The position numbers were made by a program, and so were the translations under genes. A DNA stretch of 64,000 nt, from positions 807,745-871,744 of the forward strand of contig NZ_PZJQ01000005.1 of the NCBI RefSeq assembly GCF_003206065.1, written 5' to 3'. The notes under the pieces were generated by a model. It searched no databases, was not told where the DNA came from, and saw only the letters and a list, made by a program, of their open reading frames with translations. The stretch comes from Salinicola halimionae. Its GTDB lineage: Bacteria > Pseudomonadota > Gammaproteobacteria > Pseudomonadales > Halomonadaceae. Shown here one piece after another: positions 39,602 to 50,119 of the stretch. Position 1 is the first letter of the stretch, and each line of letters begins with the position of its first letter.

Positions 39602-41104
39602 ATGACAGTTTCGGTGATGAAAAGGCGCGTGATGACGGATTTGACGAAAGAGGAAGACGCTGCGGCTCAGTTGACGCTGGAGACATTGATCCAGACGGCT
39701 CAGGATCATCTGTTCATCGTCGACGGCGACGGTCATATCCTGGATGTGAGCCCGGGCAGTGCCGCGGTCTACGGACTGCGTCGTGAAGAGCTTCGGGCGA
39801 CGACCGTTCAGGCGCTGCAGGCCAGCGGAGTACTGTCGCCCTCGGTGTCGCTCGAGGTCATCCGCACTGGTCAATCCGCGCAGATCATGCAGCGTACGGG
39901 TACCGGTCGTCAGGTGATCGCCGAAGCGTTTCCGGTCTACGCCAACGGCGAGCTGATCCGTGTGATCAGTCGTTCGCGGGACCTCACCGATCTCCAGCTA
40001 CTGCAGGATGAGTACGCACTTCTGCAGCGCCGATTTGCCGAGCATCTCAAGCGCCACCCTGAGCCCGACGGCGACGAAGAGACTTCCGTGGGCGAACTGG
40101 TAGTCAAGAGCCGGATCATGCGTGAGATAGTTCACATGTTGAAGCGCAGTGCGCCGACCGATGCCACCGTACTGATGCTGGGTGAATCGGGCGTGGGCAA
40201 GACGGCATTTGCTCGCCTGCTGCATCGCTGGAGCCGTCGACGGGAGGGCGCTTTCGTCGACGTCAACTGCGCGGCCATCCCCGAGTCGCTGTTCGAGTCG
40301 GAGATGTTCGGCTATCAGCCCGGCGCCTTTAGTGGCGCATCGCGCCAGGGCAAGGCGGGGCTGCTCGAGCAGGCTCACGGAGGCACGCTGTTTCTGGACG
40401 AAATCGGCGAACTGCCGCTGTCGATGCAGTCGAAACTGCTCAAGGTGATCCAGGATGGTTCGCTGATGCGTCTGGGCGATACCCAGTCGCGCCAGGTCGA
40501 TTTCCGTCTCGTCGTGGCGACCAACCAGGATCTGGCCAAACGGGTCGAGGAGGGCGCCTTTCGGCTTGATCTCTATTACCGGCTCAACGTGATTCCGGTG
40601 ACACTGCCGCCGCTGCGCGAGCGTCGCGAGGATATCCGGGGGGTTGCCGAGCGCCATCTCGAGCGCCTAAACCGTCGCTACGGTCAAGACAAGGTACTAT
40701 ATCCCGGCGCCTGGTCGGGTCTGATAGGCAACGACTGGCCGGGCAATGTCAGAGAGCTGGAAAATTGGCTCGAGCGGGCCTGGCTATCGGCGGAAGGGAA
40801 TGTCGTGGGCGTACCGGCATCGAACCTGCCTGGCAGCGACATCACACCGAATGGGGTGGGTAATGTCGAAATCGGGGGAGAAGCCGGCGAGGGTTCAGGC
40901 ATGGGTATCGCGCTGGCCCCGGGGCAGGGGCTCAAGGCTGCCATGGAGGCGCATGAACGCGATATTCTAAAAGGGCTGATGACGACCCATCTTACGACCT
41001 ATGCGCTGGCCGCCCGTCTCGGCATCAGCCAGCCCAGCGTCGTGCGCAAACTCAAACGCCATCACCTTCGGATCGAACGCTGGCCGGACTCGCTCAACGG
41101 CTGA
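39602..41104 (+). CDS. PAS/AAA+ sigma-54-dependent transcriptional activator with TyrR-type HTH
   Basis: A 500-residue enhancer-binding protein. An N-terminal PAS domain (about 25-130, LIQTAQDHLFIVDGDGHILD) is the likely ligand sensor. The AAA+ domain has Walker A GESGVGKT, the sigma-54 contact loop as GAFSGA (T to S, a known variant), Walker B LFLDEIGEL and the arginine-finger region FRLDLYYRLNVIPV. The C-terminal HTH (TYALAARLGISQPSVVRKLK) is of the TyrR type. It is divergent from gbuA. Starts at 39602, 39617 or 39632 are all possible; none has a strong ribosome-binding site. Its 3' end overlaps the convergent permease gene by 11 bases. Confidence 0.9.
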   Translation: MTVSVMKRRVMTDLTKEEDAAAQLTLETLIQTAQDHLFIVDGDGHILDVSPGSAAVYGLRREELRATTVQALQASGVLSPSVSLEVIRTGQSAQIMQRTGTGRQVIAEAFPVYANGELIRVISRSRDLTDLQLLQDEYALLQRRFAEHLKRHPEPDGDEETSVGELVVKSRIMREIVHMLKRSAPTDATVLMLGESGVGKTAFARLLHRWSRRREGAFVDVNCAAIPESLFESEMFGYQPGAFSGASRQGKAGLLEQAHGGTLFLDEIGELPLSMQSKLLKVIQDGSLMRLGDTQSRQVDFRLVVATNQDLAKRVEEGAFRLDLYYRLNVIPVTLPPLRERREDIRGVAERHLERLNRRYGQDKVLYPGAWSGLIGNDWPGNVRELENWLERAWLSAEGNVVGVPASNLPGSDITPNGVGNVEIGGEAGEGSGMGIALAPGQGLKAAMEAHERDILKGLMTTHLTTYALAARLGISQPSVVRKLKRHHLRIERWPDSLNG

Positions 41105-42308
41105 TATCGGCGTTCTTATCCACATCCGTGCTCGCCTTCGCTCCCACATCTCGCGACGAACCGCTCCGAGGCGTGGCGTGGTGGGGACTCCCGGTATATC
41201 GCGTTATCGACTGGCGCTTGCCGTAGCCCCAGCGCTCCGCTTCTGACGGCGCATCCGGTGCATCGTCGTCATGCAGCCATTCTCGCCAGCTGGCGACCAG
41301 TAGCGCCATTAGTACCGGACCGACGAACAACCCGACGATTCCCATGGTCTTCACGCCGCCGATCAGGCCGAAGAAGGTCGGCAGGAAGGGCAGCTTGATC
41401 GGGCCACCGACCAGTCGCGGGCGCAGCGTCTTGTCGACGACGAAGAGCTCGAACGCGCCCCAGATGAAGAGTCCGACGCCATTGATCATATGCCCGGTCG
41501 CTAGCAGATAGAGCGACACCAGCGTGAACGTCAGCGGCGCGCCACCGGGTACCAAAGCCATGAAGGCGGTGATAACACCGAGTACCACCGGCGATTGAAT
41601 GCCGGCGATCCAATACGCCGTGCCGAGCACCAGCCCCTCGCCGAGGGCAATCAGGCCCATGCCCATCACGGTCGAGCTGACCGTAGCCGGCACCACGCGC
41701 GAAAACCGCTGCCAGCGAGCCGGCAACACCCGCTCACCGACGATGTCCAGTTGACGCGCCATGCCGGCGCCGTCCTTGTAGAGAAAAAACAGCGTGATCA
41801 GCATGAACAGCAGAGTCAGCGCCAGATGCAGCGCGTTGCTCCCCAGTGCCAGCACCCAGCGCGAGATATTGCCGATATGCTCGCCGCCTATGAGCTGAAT
41901 CAGAGACTCCGGCGCATGGGGCTCGGCCAGAGTTTGTTGCCATTGCTCGGCCAGCCAGTCTCCCACGCCCGGCAGGTGTTCGATCCAGACCGGGGGCGGG
42001 ATGCCGTGCTCGTTCGCAATCATCAGCCACCCGACCCAGCCCTTCAATTCCTGGAAGGCGTAGGAGCTGGCAAGCACCATCGGGATCACCAGGCACAGCA
42101 TGATCAACCCCAGCGCGATGCTGGCAGCAAGCGTCTTGCGCTGCCCGCAGCCTGCCAGGAGGCGACGATAGAGTGGCCAACTGGCGAGACAGATGATCAA
42201 TGCGGCGAGTACCGGGATCAGGAAGTCGATGAAGAAGTAGACGCCGGCAATCATCACCAGCACCAGGAGCCAGCGAGCAACGCTACTATCGGCAAAGATT
42301 GGGGCCAT
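41094..42308 (-). CDS. AI-2E/PerM family permease
   Basis: A 404-residue polytopic membrane protein from the ATG at 42308. Paired TM helices at the N-terminus (WLLVLVMIAGVYFFIDFLIPVLAALII), a long central soluble-like segment, and C-terminal helices with VPGGAPLTFTLVSLYLLATG and GGVKTMGIVGLFVGPVLMALL are typical of this family (UPF0118). Members have been linked to autoinducer-2 export or Na+/H+ antiport, so the substrate cannot be named. The last 40 residues are polar and unconserved. Confidence 0.85.
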   Translation of the reverse strand: MAPIFADSSVARWLLVLVMIAGVYFFIDFLIPVLAALIICLASWPLYRRLLAGCGQRKTLAASIALGLIMLCLVIPMVLASSYAFQELKGWVGWLMIANEHGIPPPVWIEHLPGVGDWLAEQWQQTLAEPHAPESLIQLIGGEHIGNISRWVLALGSNALHLALTLLFMLITLFFLYKDGAGMARQLDIVGERVLPARWQRFSRVVPATVSSTVMGMGLIALGEGLVLGTAYWIAGIQSPVVLGVITAFMALVPGGAPLTFTLVSLYLLATGHMINGVGLFIWGAFELFVVDKTLRPRLVGGPIKLPFLPTFFGLIGGVKTMGIVGLFVGPVLMALLVASWREWLHDDDAPDAPSEAERWGYGKRQSITRYTGSPHHATPRSGSSRDVGAKASTDVDKNADISR

Positions 42309-42513
42309 GAATGACTCGTGAACGCGACAGAGGAACCGGTGAGCCCGGGACGAGATCGAACGGCATGCCAATCGGCAGCCAATTATCATAACCCAACGGA
42401 TTCGATCCGAGGTTATCGTTCCGTCGGAAAATGGCGGGTGCAGACAACCGCCGGGAACGGTTTCTGATATCGCGTAGTGGCGGCTCGCTGAGGATCGCCA
42501 GGGATGACAGGCG

Positions 42514-42545
42514 AAAAAAAGGCCCCTCGTTGCGCGAGGAGCCTT
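42514..42545 (-). terminator. Intrinsic terminator after secF
   Basis: On the minus strand AAGGCTCCTCG pairs with CGAGGGGCCTT (one G-T wobble) and runs straight into a seven-T tract. It begins 25 bases past the secF stop and closes the yajC-secD-secF unit. Confidence 0.93.
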
Positions 42546-42569
42546 GAAGGCGTGATCGAAGCGCTCGTT

Positions 42570-43475
42570 TTACGGCGTGTCGTCCACGACCTCTCCTTTC
42601 TTCGCCGGGATCAAATCCAGGCGCTCCAGTTTGAACACGATCAGCAGAGCGGCGGCGACGTAGACCGAGGAGAACGTGCCGGCCACGATCCCCAGGATCA
42701 GCGATATCGCGAAGTTGTGGATCATGTCGCCGCCGAGGAAGAACAGCGCGAACAGCACCAGCAAGGTGGTACCGGAAGTCGCCAAGGTGCGCGACAACGT
42801 CTGGTTGATCGCTTCGTTGAAGATCTGCGCCAGATCTTCGCTGCGTGACAGCCGGATATTCTCGCGAATCCGGTCGTAGACGATAATGGTGTCGTTCAGC
42901 GAGTAGCCGATGACCGCCATGATCCCCGCCAGTACCGTCAGGTCGAATTCCCACTGGAACAGCGCGAACAGGCCCAGCACGATCAGCACGTCGTGGCCCA
43001 GCGAGATGATCGCGCACAGCGCGAACTTGTACTGGAAGCGGAAGGCGACGTAGACCGCCACGCCGGCCAGTGCCACCAGCATGCCCAGACCACTCTGGTC
43101 GCGTAGCTGATCGCCGACCTGGGCGCCGACGAATTCGGCGCGAACCAGCTCGATCGAGGCATTGCCGCTACTCAGGGCCGAAACGACCTGATTGCCGACA
43201 TCGTTGCTGAAGGTCTGCTGCAGCCGCACCAGGATTTCGTCCGTGGCGCCAAAGGTCTGCACCGAGAAGTTCTCGAAACCGCTATTGGCCAGTAGCGTGC
43301 GAATATCATCCAGCGAGGGGGCTGCAGCATAGTGAAGCTCGACGACCGTGCCGCCGGTGAAGTCGAGCCCGAGATTGAGGTTCAGAAGGGCGAGGGCCGC
43401 CACCGACACGATCGTGAGTACGATCGAGACGATAAAGGCGATGCGGCGCTTGCCCATGAAGTCGAATTGGCGCAT
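42570..43475 (-). CDS. secF: Protein translocase subunit SecF
   Basis: SecF works with SecD to drive late steps of protein export with the proton-motive force. The 301-residue protein has six TM helices: the first near 8-28, then the periplasmic domain with GLDFTGGTVVELHY, then a five-helix bundle with YSLNDTIIVYDRIRENIRLSR, which is the SecF signature. The ATG at 43475 lies nine bases after AGGAG; an ATG three codons upstream abuts the Shine-Dalgarno and is less likely. It follows the secD stop by 12 bases. Confidence 0.96.
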   Translation of the reverse strand: MRQFDFMGKRRIAFIVSIVLTIVSVAALALLNLNLGLDFTGGTVVELHYAAAPSLDDIRTLLANSGFENFSVQTFGATDEILVRLQQTFSNDVGNQVVSALSSGNASIELVRAEFVGAQVGDQLRDQSGLGMLVALAGVAVYVAFRFQYKFALCAIISLGHDVLIVLGLFALFQWEFDLTVLAGIMAVIGYSLNDTIIVYDRIRENIRLSRSEDLAQIFNEAINQTLSRTLATSGTTLLVLFALFFLGGDMIHNFAISLILGIVAGTFSSVYVAAALLIVFKLERLDLIPAKKGEVVDDTP

Positions 43476-43487
43476 TGCTCGCATCTC

Positions 43488-45335
43488 CTAGATCCAGAGT
43501 TTCTTCAACGGCTTGCCGCCGATGGAGAGGTTGACGAGGGCACGCGACACCATGATGCCGGTGAACATCGAGGTCAAAATGCCGAGAGACAGCGTCACGG
43601 CGAAGCCCTTGATCGGGCCGGTACCGATCGAGAACAGCACGACCGCCACCAGCAGCGTGGTGAGGTTGGCATCGACGATTGACGTGAAGGCGCGTCCATA
43701 ACCGGCGTGAACCGCCTGCTGCGGTAGCGTCTTGTTTCTCAGCTCCTCGCGTATGCGCTCGTAGATCAAAACGTTGGCATCCACCGCCATCCCCAGCGTC
43801 AGCACGATCCCGGCAATCCCCGGTAGTGTCAGCGTGGCGCCAAGCAGTGACATGGCGGCGATCAAAAGCACCAGATTGACCGCCAGCGCCACGTTGGCAA
43901 TGATGCCAAAGGCTTTATAGCGGATCAGCATGAACGCCACGACCAGCAGACCGCCGACGATCACCGAGAAGATGCCACGCTCGATGTTCTGGGCACCCAG
44001 GCTTGGACCGATGGTGCGTTCCTGGACGAAGTAGATCGGCGCGGCGAGCGAGCCTGAACGTAGCAGCAGCGCCAGTTCGCTGGCCTCGGTGGGGGAGTCC
44101 AGGCCGGTGATGCGGAAGCGATTGCTCAGCGCGCTTTGTATCGTTGCCAGACTGATGATGCTGCGGCTGGTGGTCGGGATGCGCTCTTCGACCTGCTTGC
44201 CGTCCTTGGTCACCGTGCGCGTATTCGTACTGTGATCGATGTACAGCACGGCCATATTACGACCGATATTGGTACGCGTTGCCTGGTTCATCAGCGAACC
44301 GCCGGTGCCATCGAGGTTGATGTTGACCTGCGGTCGGCCATTCTGATCGAAGCCCTGGCTGGCGCTGGAGACCCTGTCACCGGTGATGATCACGTCACGC
44401 GAAAGCGTCGCCGTACGCTGTGAGCCGTTGCGGAACGGGAAACTCTCGGTTTCGGAGTCCGTGGCGTCCGGCCGCGCCTCGAGACGGAACTCGAGGTTGG
44501 CGGTGGCACCGACGATGCGCTTGGCTTCGGCGGTATCCTGTACGCCGGGCAGTTCGACCACGATACGGCTTGGACCCTGACGCTGAACTAGTGGCTCGGA
44601 TACCCCGAGCTCGTTGACGCGATTACGGATCGTGGTCAGGTTTTGCTGAACCGCGTAATCCTGAATGTCCTTGATCGACTGTTCGGTCAGTGTCATGTCG
44701 AGATAGGCACGGCGCCCTTCGTCCCGATCTTCCAGCTGAAATTCGCCGAAGGTCTGACTGATCTTTTCGCGAGCGGCGTCTCGGTCTTCGCTATTGGCGA
44801 ATTCGAGATGCAGCGCATTGTCGTCGACCTGAGTGTCGCGGTAGCGGATGCGTTCGTCGCGCAAATCGGCGCGGATGGCGCTAGCCGTCGCCTTGAGACG
44901 CTGCTCGACCGCGGCTTCCATGTCGACTTCGAGCAGAAAGTGTACGCCACCGCGTAGATCGAGACCGAGTTTCATCGGTGCCGCGGAGAGGCTGGTCAGC
45001 CAGGACGGGGTGGAATCCGCGAGATTGAGTGCCACGGTGTAGCTGTCATCGAGAGTATCGTCGACCACATCGCGGGCGGGAAGCTGCTGTTCGGCATCAT
45101 CGAGCCGAATCAGTGCGGTGTTGTTACCGGTCATTGTTGCCGACTTGACCTGAATATCGTCGTCGGACAATGCCTGGGTGACTCGGTCGAGCTGCTGACT
45201 GCCGAGGGAACCGTTGGTCGTGCTGATCTGGACGGCGGGGTCCTGAGGGTAAAGATTGGGTAACGCGTAGATGACGCCGACAACACAGACAATGAGTATC
45301 AGCAGATACTTCCACAGGGGGTAACGATTGAGCAT
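43488..45335 (-). CDS. secD: Protein translocase subunit SecD
   Basis: This 615-residue subunit of the SecDF export motor matches E. coli SecD in length (615). An N-terminal TM helix is followed by the large periplasmic P1 domain (GLDLRGGVHFLLEVDM near residue 125) and a six-helix bundle containing GMAVDANVLIYERIREELR, the SecD signature, near residue 515. AAGGACAGG precedes the ATG. It is downstream of yajC and upstream of secF. Confidence 0.97.
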   Translation of the reverse strand: MLNRYPLWKYLLILIVCVVGVIYALPNLYPQDPAVQISTTNGSLGSQQLDRVTQALSDDDIQVKSATMTGNNTALIRLDDAEQQLPARDVVDDTLDDSYTVALNLADSTPSWLTSLSAAPMKLGLDLRGGVHFLLEVDMEAAVEQRLKATASAIRADLRDERIRYRDTQVDDNALHLEFANSEDRDAAREKISQTFGEFQLEDRDEGRRAYLDMTLTEQSIKDIQDYAVQQNLTTIRNRVNELGVSEPLVQRQGPSRIVVELPGVQDTAEAKRIVGATANLEFRLEARPDATDSETESFPFRNGSQRTATLSRDVIITGDRVSSASQGFDQNGRPQVNINLDGTGGSLMNQATRTNIGRNMAVLYIDHSTNTRTVTKDGKQVEERIPTTSRSIISLATIQSALSNRFRITGLDSPTEASELALLLRSGSLAAPIYFVQERTIGPSLGAQNIERGIFSVIVGGLLVVAFMLIRYKAFGIIANVALAVNLVLLIAAMSLLGATLTLPGIAGIVLTLGMAVDANVLIYERIREELRNKTLPQQAVHAGYGRAFTSIVDANLTTLLVAVVLFSIGTGPIKGFAVTLSLGILTSMFTGIMVSRALVNLSIGGKPLKKLWI

Positions 45336-45439
45336 GGAAGCCCTGTCCTTTCAATCAATGACGATCGGGAGGTGACCGTCGTGCGAAGAGTGTCGCGGAA
45401 AGAGATGGCTGCCGATGGGGGCATCGGCAGCCAGGAGAG

Positions 45440-45772
45440 TTACAGCGACTTCAACGTGCCTTTGGGGAGGACGGAGGCCACGGCGCTCTTCTGAACGCTG
45501 ACGATGGTGCCTTCGGCAATCTCCATGCTGATGAAGTCATCGGTCACGTCGGTAATTCGGCCGAGCAGTCCGCCGCCGATTACGATCTCGTCACCCTTGG
45601 ACAGATTGGTGACCAGCTTCTTGTGCTCCTTGGCGCGCTTGGACTGCGGGCGCCACAACAGGAAGTAAAAGATCAACACGAAACCGACCAGCATGATGAT
45701 CTGGGCAATACCACCACCGGCAGGGCCGCCCGCATCCTGGGCGTGAGCCGCAGGGATGAAAAAGTCCAGCAT
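45440..45772 (-). CDS. yajC: Preprotein translocase accessory subunit YajC
   Basis: A 110-residue protein with a single TM helix (about 24-41, IIMLVGFVLIFYFLLWRP) followed by the conserved cytosolic segment RPQSKRAKEHKKLVTNLSKGDEIV and IGGGLLGRITDV. YajC associates with SecDF. The short Ala/Gly-rich N-terminus is typical. It is placed first in the yajC-secD-secF unit. Confidence 0.95.
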   Translation of the reverse strand: MLDFFIPAAHAQDAGGPAGGGIAQIIMLVGFVLIFYFLLWRPQSKRAKEHKKLVTNLSKGDEIVIGGGLLGRITDVTDDFISMEIAEGTIVSVQKSAVASVLPKGTLKSL

Positions 45773-45859
45773 GGATGTATCTCCGAAGGTTGTGTAATGA
45801 AACGGCTGTGTAATGAAACGGTTGCCTGGATAAAGCTGACTATACGGCGTACTGGGCGA

Positions 45860-47035
<1,176 letters not shown>

Positions 47036-47043
47036 TTATCTAT

Positions 47044-47184
47044 CGCGCCCGAAGCCGCGCGCAAGGCGTTCATGGATTTATCGCGCCCGAAGCCGCGCGC
47101 AAAACCTATGACATGAACGCGCCCGGAGCCGCGCAAGTGGCCTATGAATTAAACGTCCGAAGCCGCGCAAGGCGTTCGTGGATT
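47044..47184. repeat. 36-38-bp degenerate tandem repeat between queA and tgt
   Basis: Four units begin at about 47044, 47082, 47118 and 47154, each with a core like CGCGCCCGAAGCCGCGCGCA and a variable AT-richer tail (for example TTCATGGATTTAT). The array fills the gap between queA and tgt and stops exactly at the queA stop codon. Confidence 0.85.
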
Positions 47185-48220
47185 AGCTGGGTCGACGAGT
47201 CAGGAACATCGCATCGCCATAACTGAAGAAGCGGTATTCCTCGGTGACGGCTTCCTGGTAGGCGCGTATCACGGCGTCATAGCCGGCAAAGGAGGAGACC
47301 AGCATCAGCAGGGTCGACTCCGGCAGGTGGAAGTTGGTCACGAGCGCATCCACGCAGCGCCAGCGATAGCCGGGGTAGATGAAGATGTCGGTCTCGCCAC
47401 GATAGGGCGTGAGTTCATCATCCTCACCCTGGCTGGCGGTTTCCAAGCAGCGCACGCTGGTGGTACCGACGGCGATCACCTTGTTGCCGGAGGCGTGAGC
47501 GCGATTGACCTGTTCGCAGACCGATTCGTCGACTTCCAGCCACTCGCTGTGCATTTGGTGTTCGCGGATGTCGTCGACACGCACCGGCTGAAACGTGCCT
47601 GCGCCGACGTGGAGCGTGACGAAGGCCGTCTCGATACCCTTGGTGCGCAGGGCGTCCATCATCGTCTCGTCGAAATGCAGACCTGCGGTGGGGGCGGCGA
47701 CGGCGCCTTCCCGGCGCGCGTAAACCGTCTGATAACGCTCACGGTCCGCCAGCTCATCCTCACGGGTGATGTAGGGCGGCAACGGCATATGGCCATGTTG
47801 CTCGAGCAGGGCGATCAACGGTGTCTCGCCCAGGAAACGCAATTCGAACAGCGCATCCTGACGGCCTTCGACCACGGCATGTATGCCGCCCTCGAAGATC
47901 AGCTCCGTGCCCGGCTTGGGCGACTTGCTCGATCGCAAATGCGCCAGCCCGCGATGGGCATCCAGCGGACGTTCCAGCAGCATCTCGACCTTGCCGCCGC
48001 TCGCTTTCTGCCCGAACAGCCGCGCCGGAATCACGCGAGTATCATTGAATACCACCACGTCGCCGGGTTCGAGTCTTGTCAGCAAGTCGGGAAAGCGAGC
48101 GTGTTCCAACACACCTGACTCACCGTCGACACACAGCAGGCGGCAGTCCGTACGCTGTTCGGAGGGATAACGAGCGATCAGCTCGTCGGGCAGGTCAAAA
48201 TGAAAATCGGCGCGCTGCAT
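47183..48220 (-). CDS. queA: S-adenosylmethionine:tRNA ribosyltransferase-isomerase QueA
   Basis: QueA adds the epoxycyclopentane moiety to preQ1-tRNA using the ribosyl group of SAM. The protein is 345 residues from the ATG at 48220 ([19 protein letters not shown]), close to E. coli (356). Motifs include [50 protein letters not shown] and [19 protein letters not shown]. The tRNA-Leu promoter lies about 100 bases away on the opposite strand. Confidence 0.96.
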   Translation of the reverse strand: MQRADFHFDLPDELIARYPSEQRTDCRLLCVDGESGVLEHARFPDLLTRLEPGDVVVFNDTRVIPARLFGQKASGGKVEMLLERPLDAHRGLAHLRSSKSPKPGTELIFEGGIHAVVEGRQDALFELRFLGETPLIALLEQHGHMPLPPYITREDELADRERYQTVYARREGAVAAPTAGLHFDETMMDALRTKGIETAFVTLHVGAGTFQPVRVDDIREHQMHSEWLEVDESVCEQVNRAHASGNKVIAVGTTSVRCLETASQGEDDELTPYRGETDIFIYPGYRWRCVDALVTNFHLPESTLLMLVSSFAGYDAVIRAYQEAVTEEYRFFSYGDAMFLTRRPS

Positions 48221-48323
48221 GGCTTGGGTCGCGTATCGGCTCGAATCTGAATGGAGAATGGATGGGGTGACGTTCGAAAGGGCGCCATCATAAAGCACCC
48301 GAACGATTAAGTCAGCGTGATGA

Positions 48324-48351
48324 TTGACGCGGGGCCGAGCGTCCGTATAAT
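48324..48351 (+). promoter_or_regulatory. Sigma-70 promoter of tRNA-Leu
   Basis: TTGACG (48324-48329) and a perfect TATAAT (48346-48351) are separated by 16 bases. The expected start site is about 5 bases before the mature tRNA 5' end, with a GC-rich stretch between the boxes. Confidence 0.85.
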
Positions 48352-48362
48352 GCGTTTCCGCT

Positions 48363-48449
48363 GCCGGCGTGGCGGAATTGGTAGACGCAGCGGATTCAAA
48401 ATCCGCCGCTGGAAACAGTGTGTCGGTTCGAGTCCGACCGCCGGCACCA
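48363..48449 (+). tRNA. tRNA-Leu (anticodon CAA)
   Basis: An 87-base class II tRNA with a long variable arm. The acceptor GCCGGCG pairs with CGCCGGC before discriminator A, and CCA is encoded (48447-48449). The anticodon loop is TTCAAAA inside the stem GCGGA/TCCGC, giving CAA. The T-loop TTCGAGT and the TGGCGGAATTGGTAGACGC D-arm are typical of tRNA-Leu. Confidence 0.97.
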
Positions 48450-48817
48450 TCCGCAAAATCAGTACCTTAGCTTCATTTCCTTTCTTCTCGATTCATCTTC
48501 TTCGTTTCAGTGCTTGGTCGCAGAATGCTGTATTCAGCATTGGCAATCGCCCCGATATCGTCCCGGTTCTAGTATCCAACCTGTAATCACGGCGTCTGCT
48601 CACGATCAGAGTCGACGTGTTTCGGTCGACCGGACACGCTCCATACCTCCTATCTAGCCTGCCTTTCTGAAGTTGGTTGAAGGTCCGGAATGGGTCGACA
48701 CTCGTCTTTGCGAGTGGGAAGGCCAATGCCTAGAAGGGTTGAATCCCGGGTGGCGAACCATGGCGGGGTGCAGTTACCGTAGGGGCCCAAGCGCAGTTTC
48801 AGGCAGCGAGCAGAGCA
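48450..48817. other. Gene-free stretch after tRNA-Leu
   Basis: No convincing reading frame. A perfect hairpin, AATGCTG-TATT-CAGCATT (48524-48541), is present without a T-run, and a small GTCGAC..GTCGAC inverted element lies near 48611-48630. No copy of the tRNA 3' end was found by eye. Confidence 0.5.
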
Positions 48818-49456
48818 ATGATGAACTGGATCTCTCAAAACAGCTCCGCCATTACGGCGCTGACCAGTCTATGCACGTTGTTGGTTTGGCTTTTCTACGC
48901 ACAGCTGCTGTATCTCAATTTCAAGCGGCAGCGGCAGCCGAAGATCATCATCAATCGGGGCTTCGGCCGCACGCTGCAGGCACGCTGCGTCATCAGCAAC
49001 ATGAGCCCCGAGCCGATATTCATCGAGCATATCGTAGTGATCCTGCATACGGATCGCGGCACGATCTTTCAAGATCTGATCGATTTCGAACGATCTGTCG
49101 GCGAAGAGGGTATTGCCGATCAACTGGTCGAGACGACGCGCCAGGGGCCAATGGCCTCGGGTAGCTACAACCATATCGGAACCTTTCAGGAAATCGTGGG
49201 ACGGGTTCTTCGCTGCCATGACATTCCCACCGATGATTTTCAAACGACCGACGGTCGCACGTTGCAAGCGGTAGAGCTGCGTGTCATCGCGATTTACGGG
49301 AGCGAGGATTCTCCCGTCGGTGCTTCCAGAACCTTTGATTTGACAATGGGGCCGTCGGGTGAGGCATTGATTCCGACTCGCCTGGACACGAAACGATACG
49401 CCTCTCGATGGCGACGCGTTCGGGTGAAAAGGTGGATTCAAGAGTTGGATAGCTAG
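48818..49456 (+). CDS. Conserved hypothetical membrane-anchored protein
   Basis: A 212-residue protein with one N-terminal TM helix (about 12-33, ITALTSLCTLLVWLFYAQLLYL) followed by a basic FKRQRQPKIIINRGFG and a soluble domain with CVISNMSPEPIFIEHIVV. The layout, in which a short helix is followed by FxRQRxPxIxINRG, recurs in hypothetical proteins of marine gammaproteobacteria, by recall. No catalytic motif is visible. The start may be either of two adjacent ATGs; the ribosome-binding site is weak. Function unknown. Confidence 0.72.
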   Translation: MMNWISQNSSAITALTSLCTLLVWLFYAQLLYLNFKRQRQPKIIINRGFGRTLQARCVISNMSPEPIFIEHIVVILHTDRGTIFQDLIDFERSVGEEGIADQLVETTRQGPMASGSYNHIGTFQEIVGRVLRCHDIPTDDFQTTDGRTLQAVELRVIAIYGSEDSPVGASRTFDLTMGPSGEALIPTRLDTKRYASRWRRVRVKRWIQELDS

Positions 49457-50119
49457 CGTTAAAACGCGAAGAAAAGCATGGGATTTCCGGACTGGCCCTA
49501 GAGGTCCGACTCGCAGGCAGCCAGGAAACTGTCGGGTAGACGGTGCCGTGTTACAGGAGCACTTAATTATATTTTGCGGTAGTTGATCTGTATCAACTTA
49601 ATTCGATGACATCAGGTCCACTGTGGTCGCCTGTACCAGGGAGGTACCGGATAAGGAAACTGCAGGACGCAGTTATCACAGGGATGCATGGCAGGATGCC
49701 ATGGTGCCATCGGCAAGGACTATCAGCGTATTTGAGGCTTCGATACTTTGGGTCTCTTTTCCGCTGTGCCAATGAATCATTGATCCCGCTTGATGGCTTG
49801 GGCCGTCGACTTCGCCGCATAAGCTTTGATGTTGGTGGCATTGTTATTCATGTCTTTTTCTCACCCTCACCCTCACCATCGTCCTCTGCTCTAGGGTGCT
49901 CAAATGCCCAAGCAGCCGGGTCAAGCTGATGCTTTAGCTTTACCCCCTCGAACTGATTCCCTCTGACGACATCGTTTCTCGCTACCCATCCCGTTGTGAC
50001 GCATAATCTCTGCGTGAGAGATTTGTGCGAAAACCGAGTGGAGAGAGAAGGGTTCGAGCCAATCGAGCAGCGACACCGTGGCTTCGACTTCATTCCTGCC
50101 TCAAGCAAGGAGCAATAGC
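49457..50119. other. Gene-poor, AT-richer stretch
   Basis: Short frames on both strands (for example 49606-49929 plus, 49593-49841 minus) have no recognisable domain or ribosome-binding site. The base composition is visibly more AT-rich than flanking genes, most clearly around 49561-49605. It contains a perfect FNR-type palindrome and, near 49863-49876, a short ACCCTC repeat. It may be remnant or transferred DNA. Confidence 0.5.
49583..49596. promoter_or_regulatory. Perfect FNR/Anr-type box
   Basis: TTGATCTGTATCAA is an exact TTGAT-N4-ATCAA palindrome, the consensus for FNR/Anr oxygen regulators. No clear -10 box lies at the expected distance on either strand, and the nearest plus-strand gene begins about 520 bases downstream. 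Confidence 0.55.

Noticed and set aside
48524..48541. Hairpin AATGCTG-TATT-CAGCATT as the tRNA-Leu terminator
   Set aside because: The stem is perfect but lies 75 bases downstream and lacks a T-run; recorded only as part of the gene-free stretch.
49606..49929. A 107-codon frame just after the FNR box
   Set aside because: No ribosome-binding site, no recognisable domain, and a low-complexity SPSPSPSSS end; not accepted as a gene.
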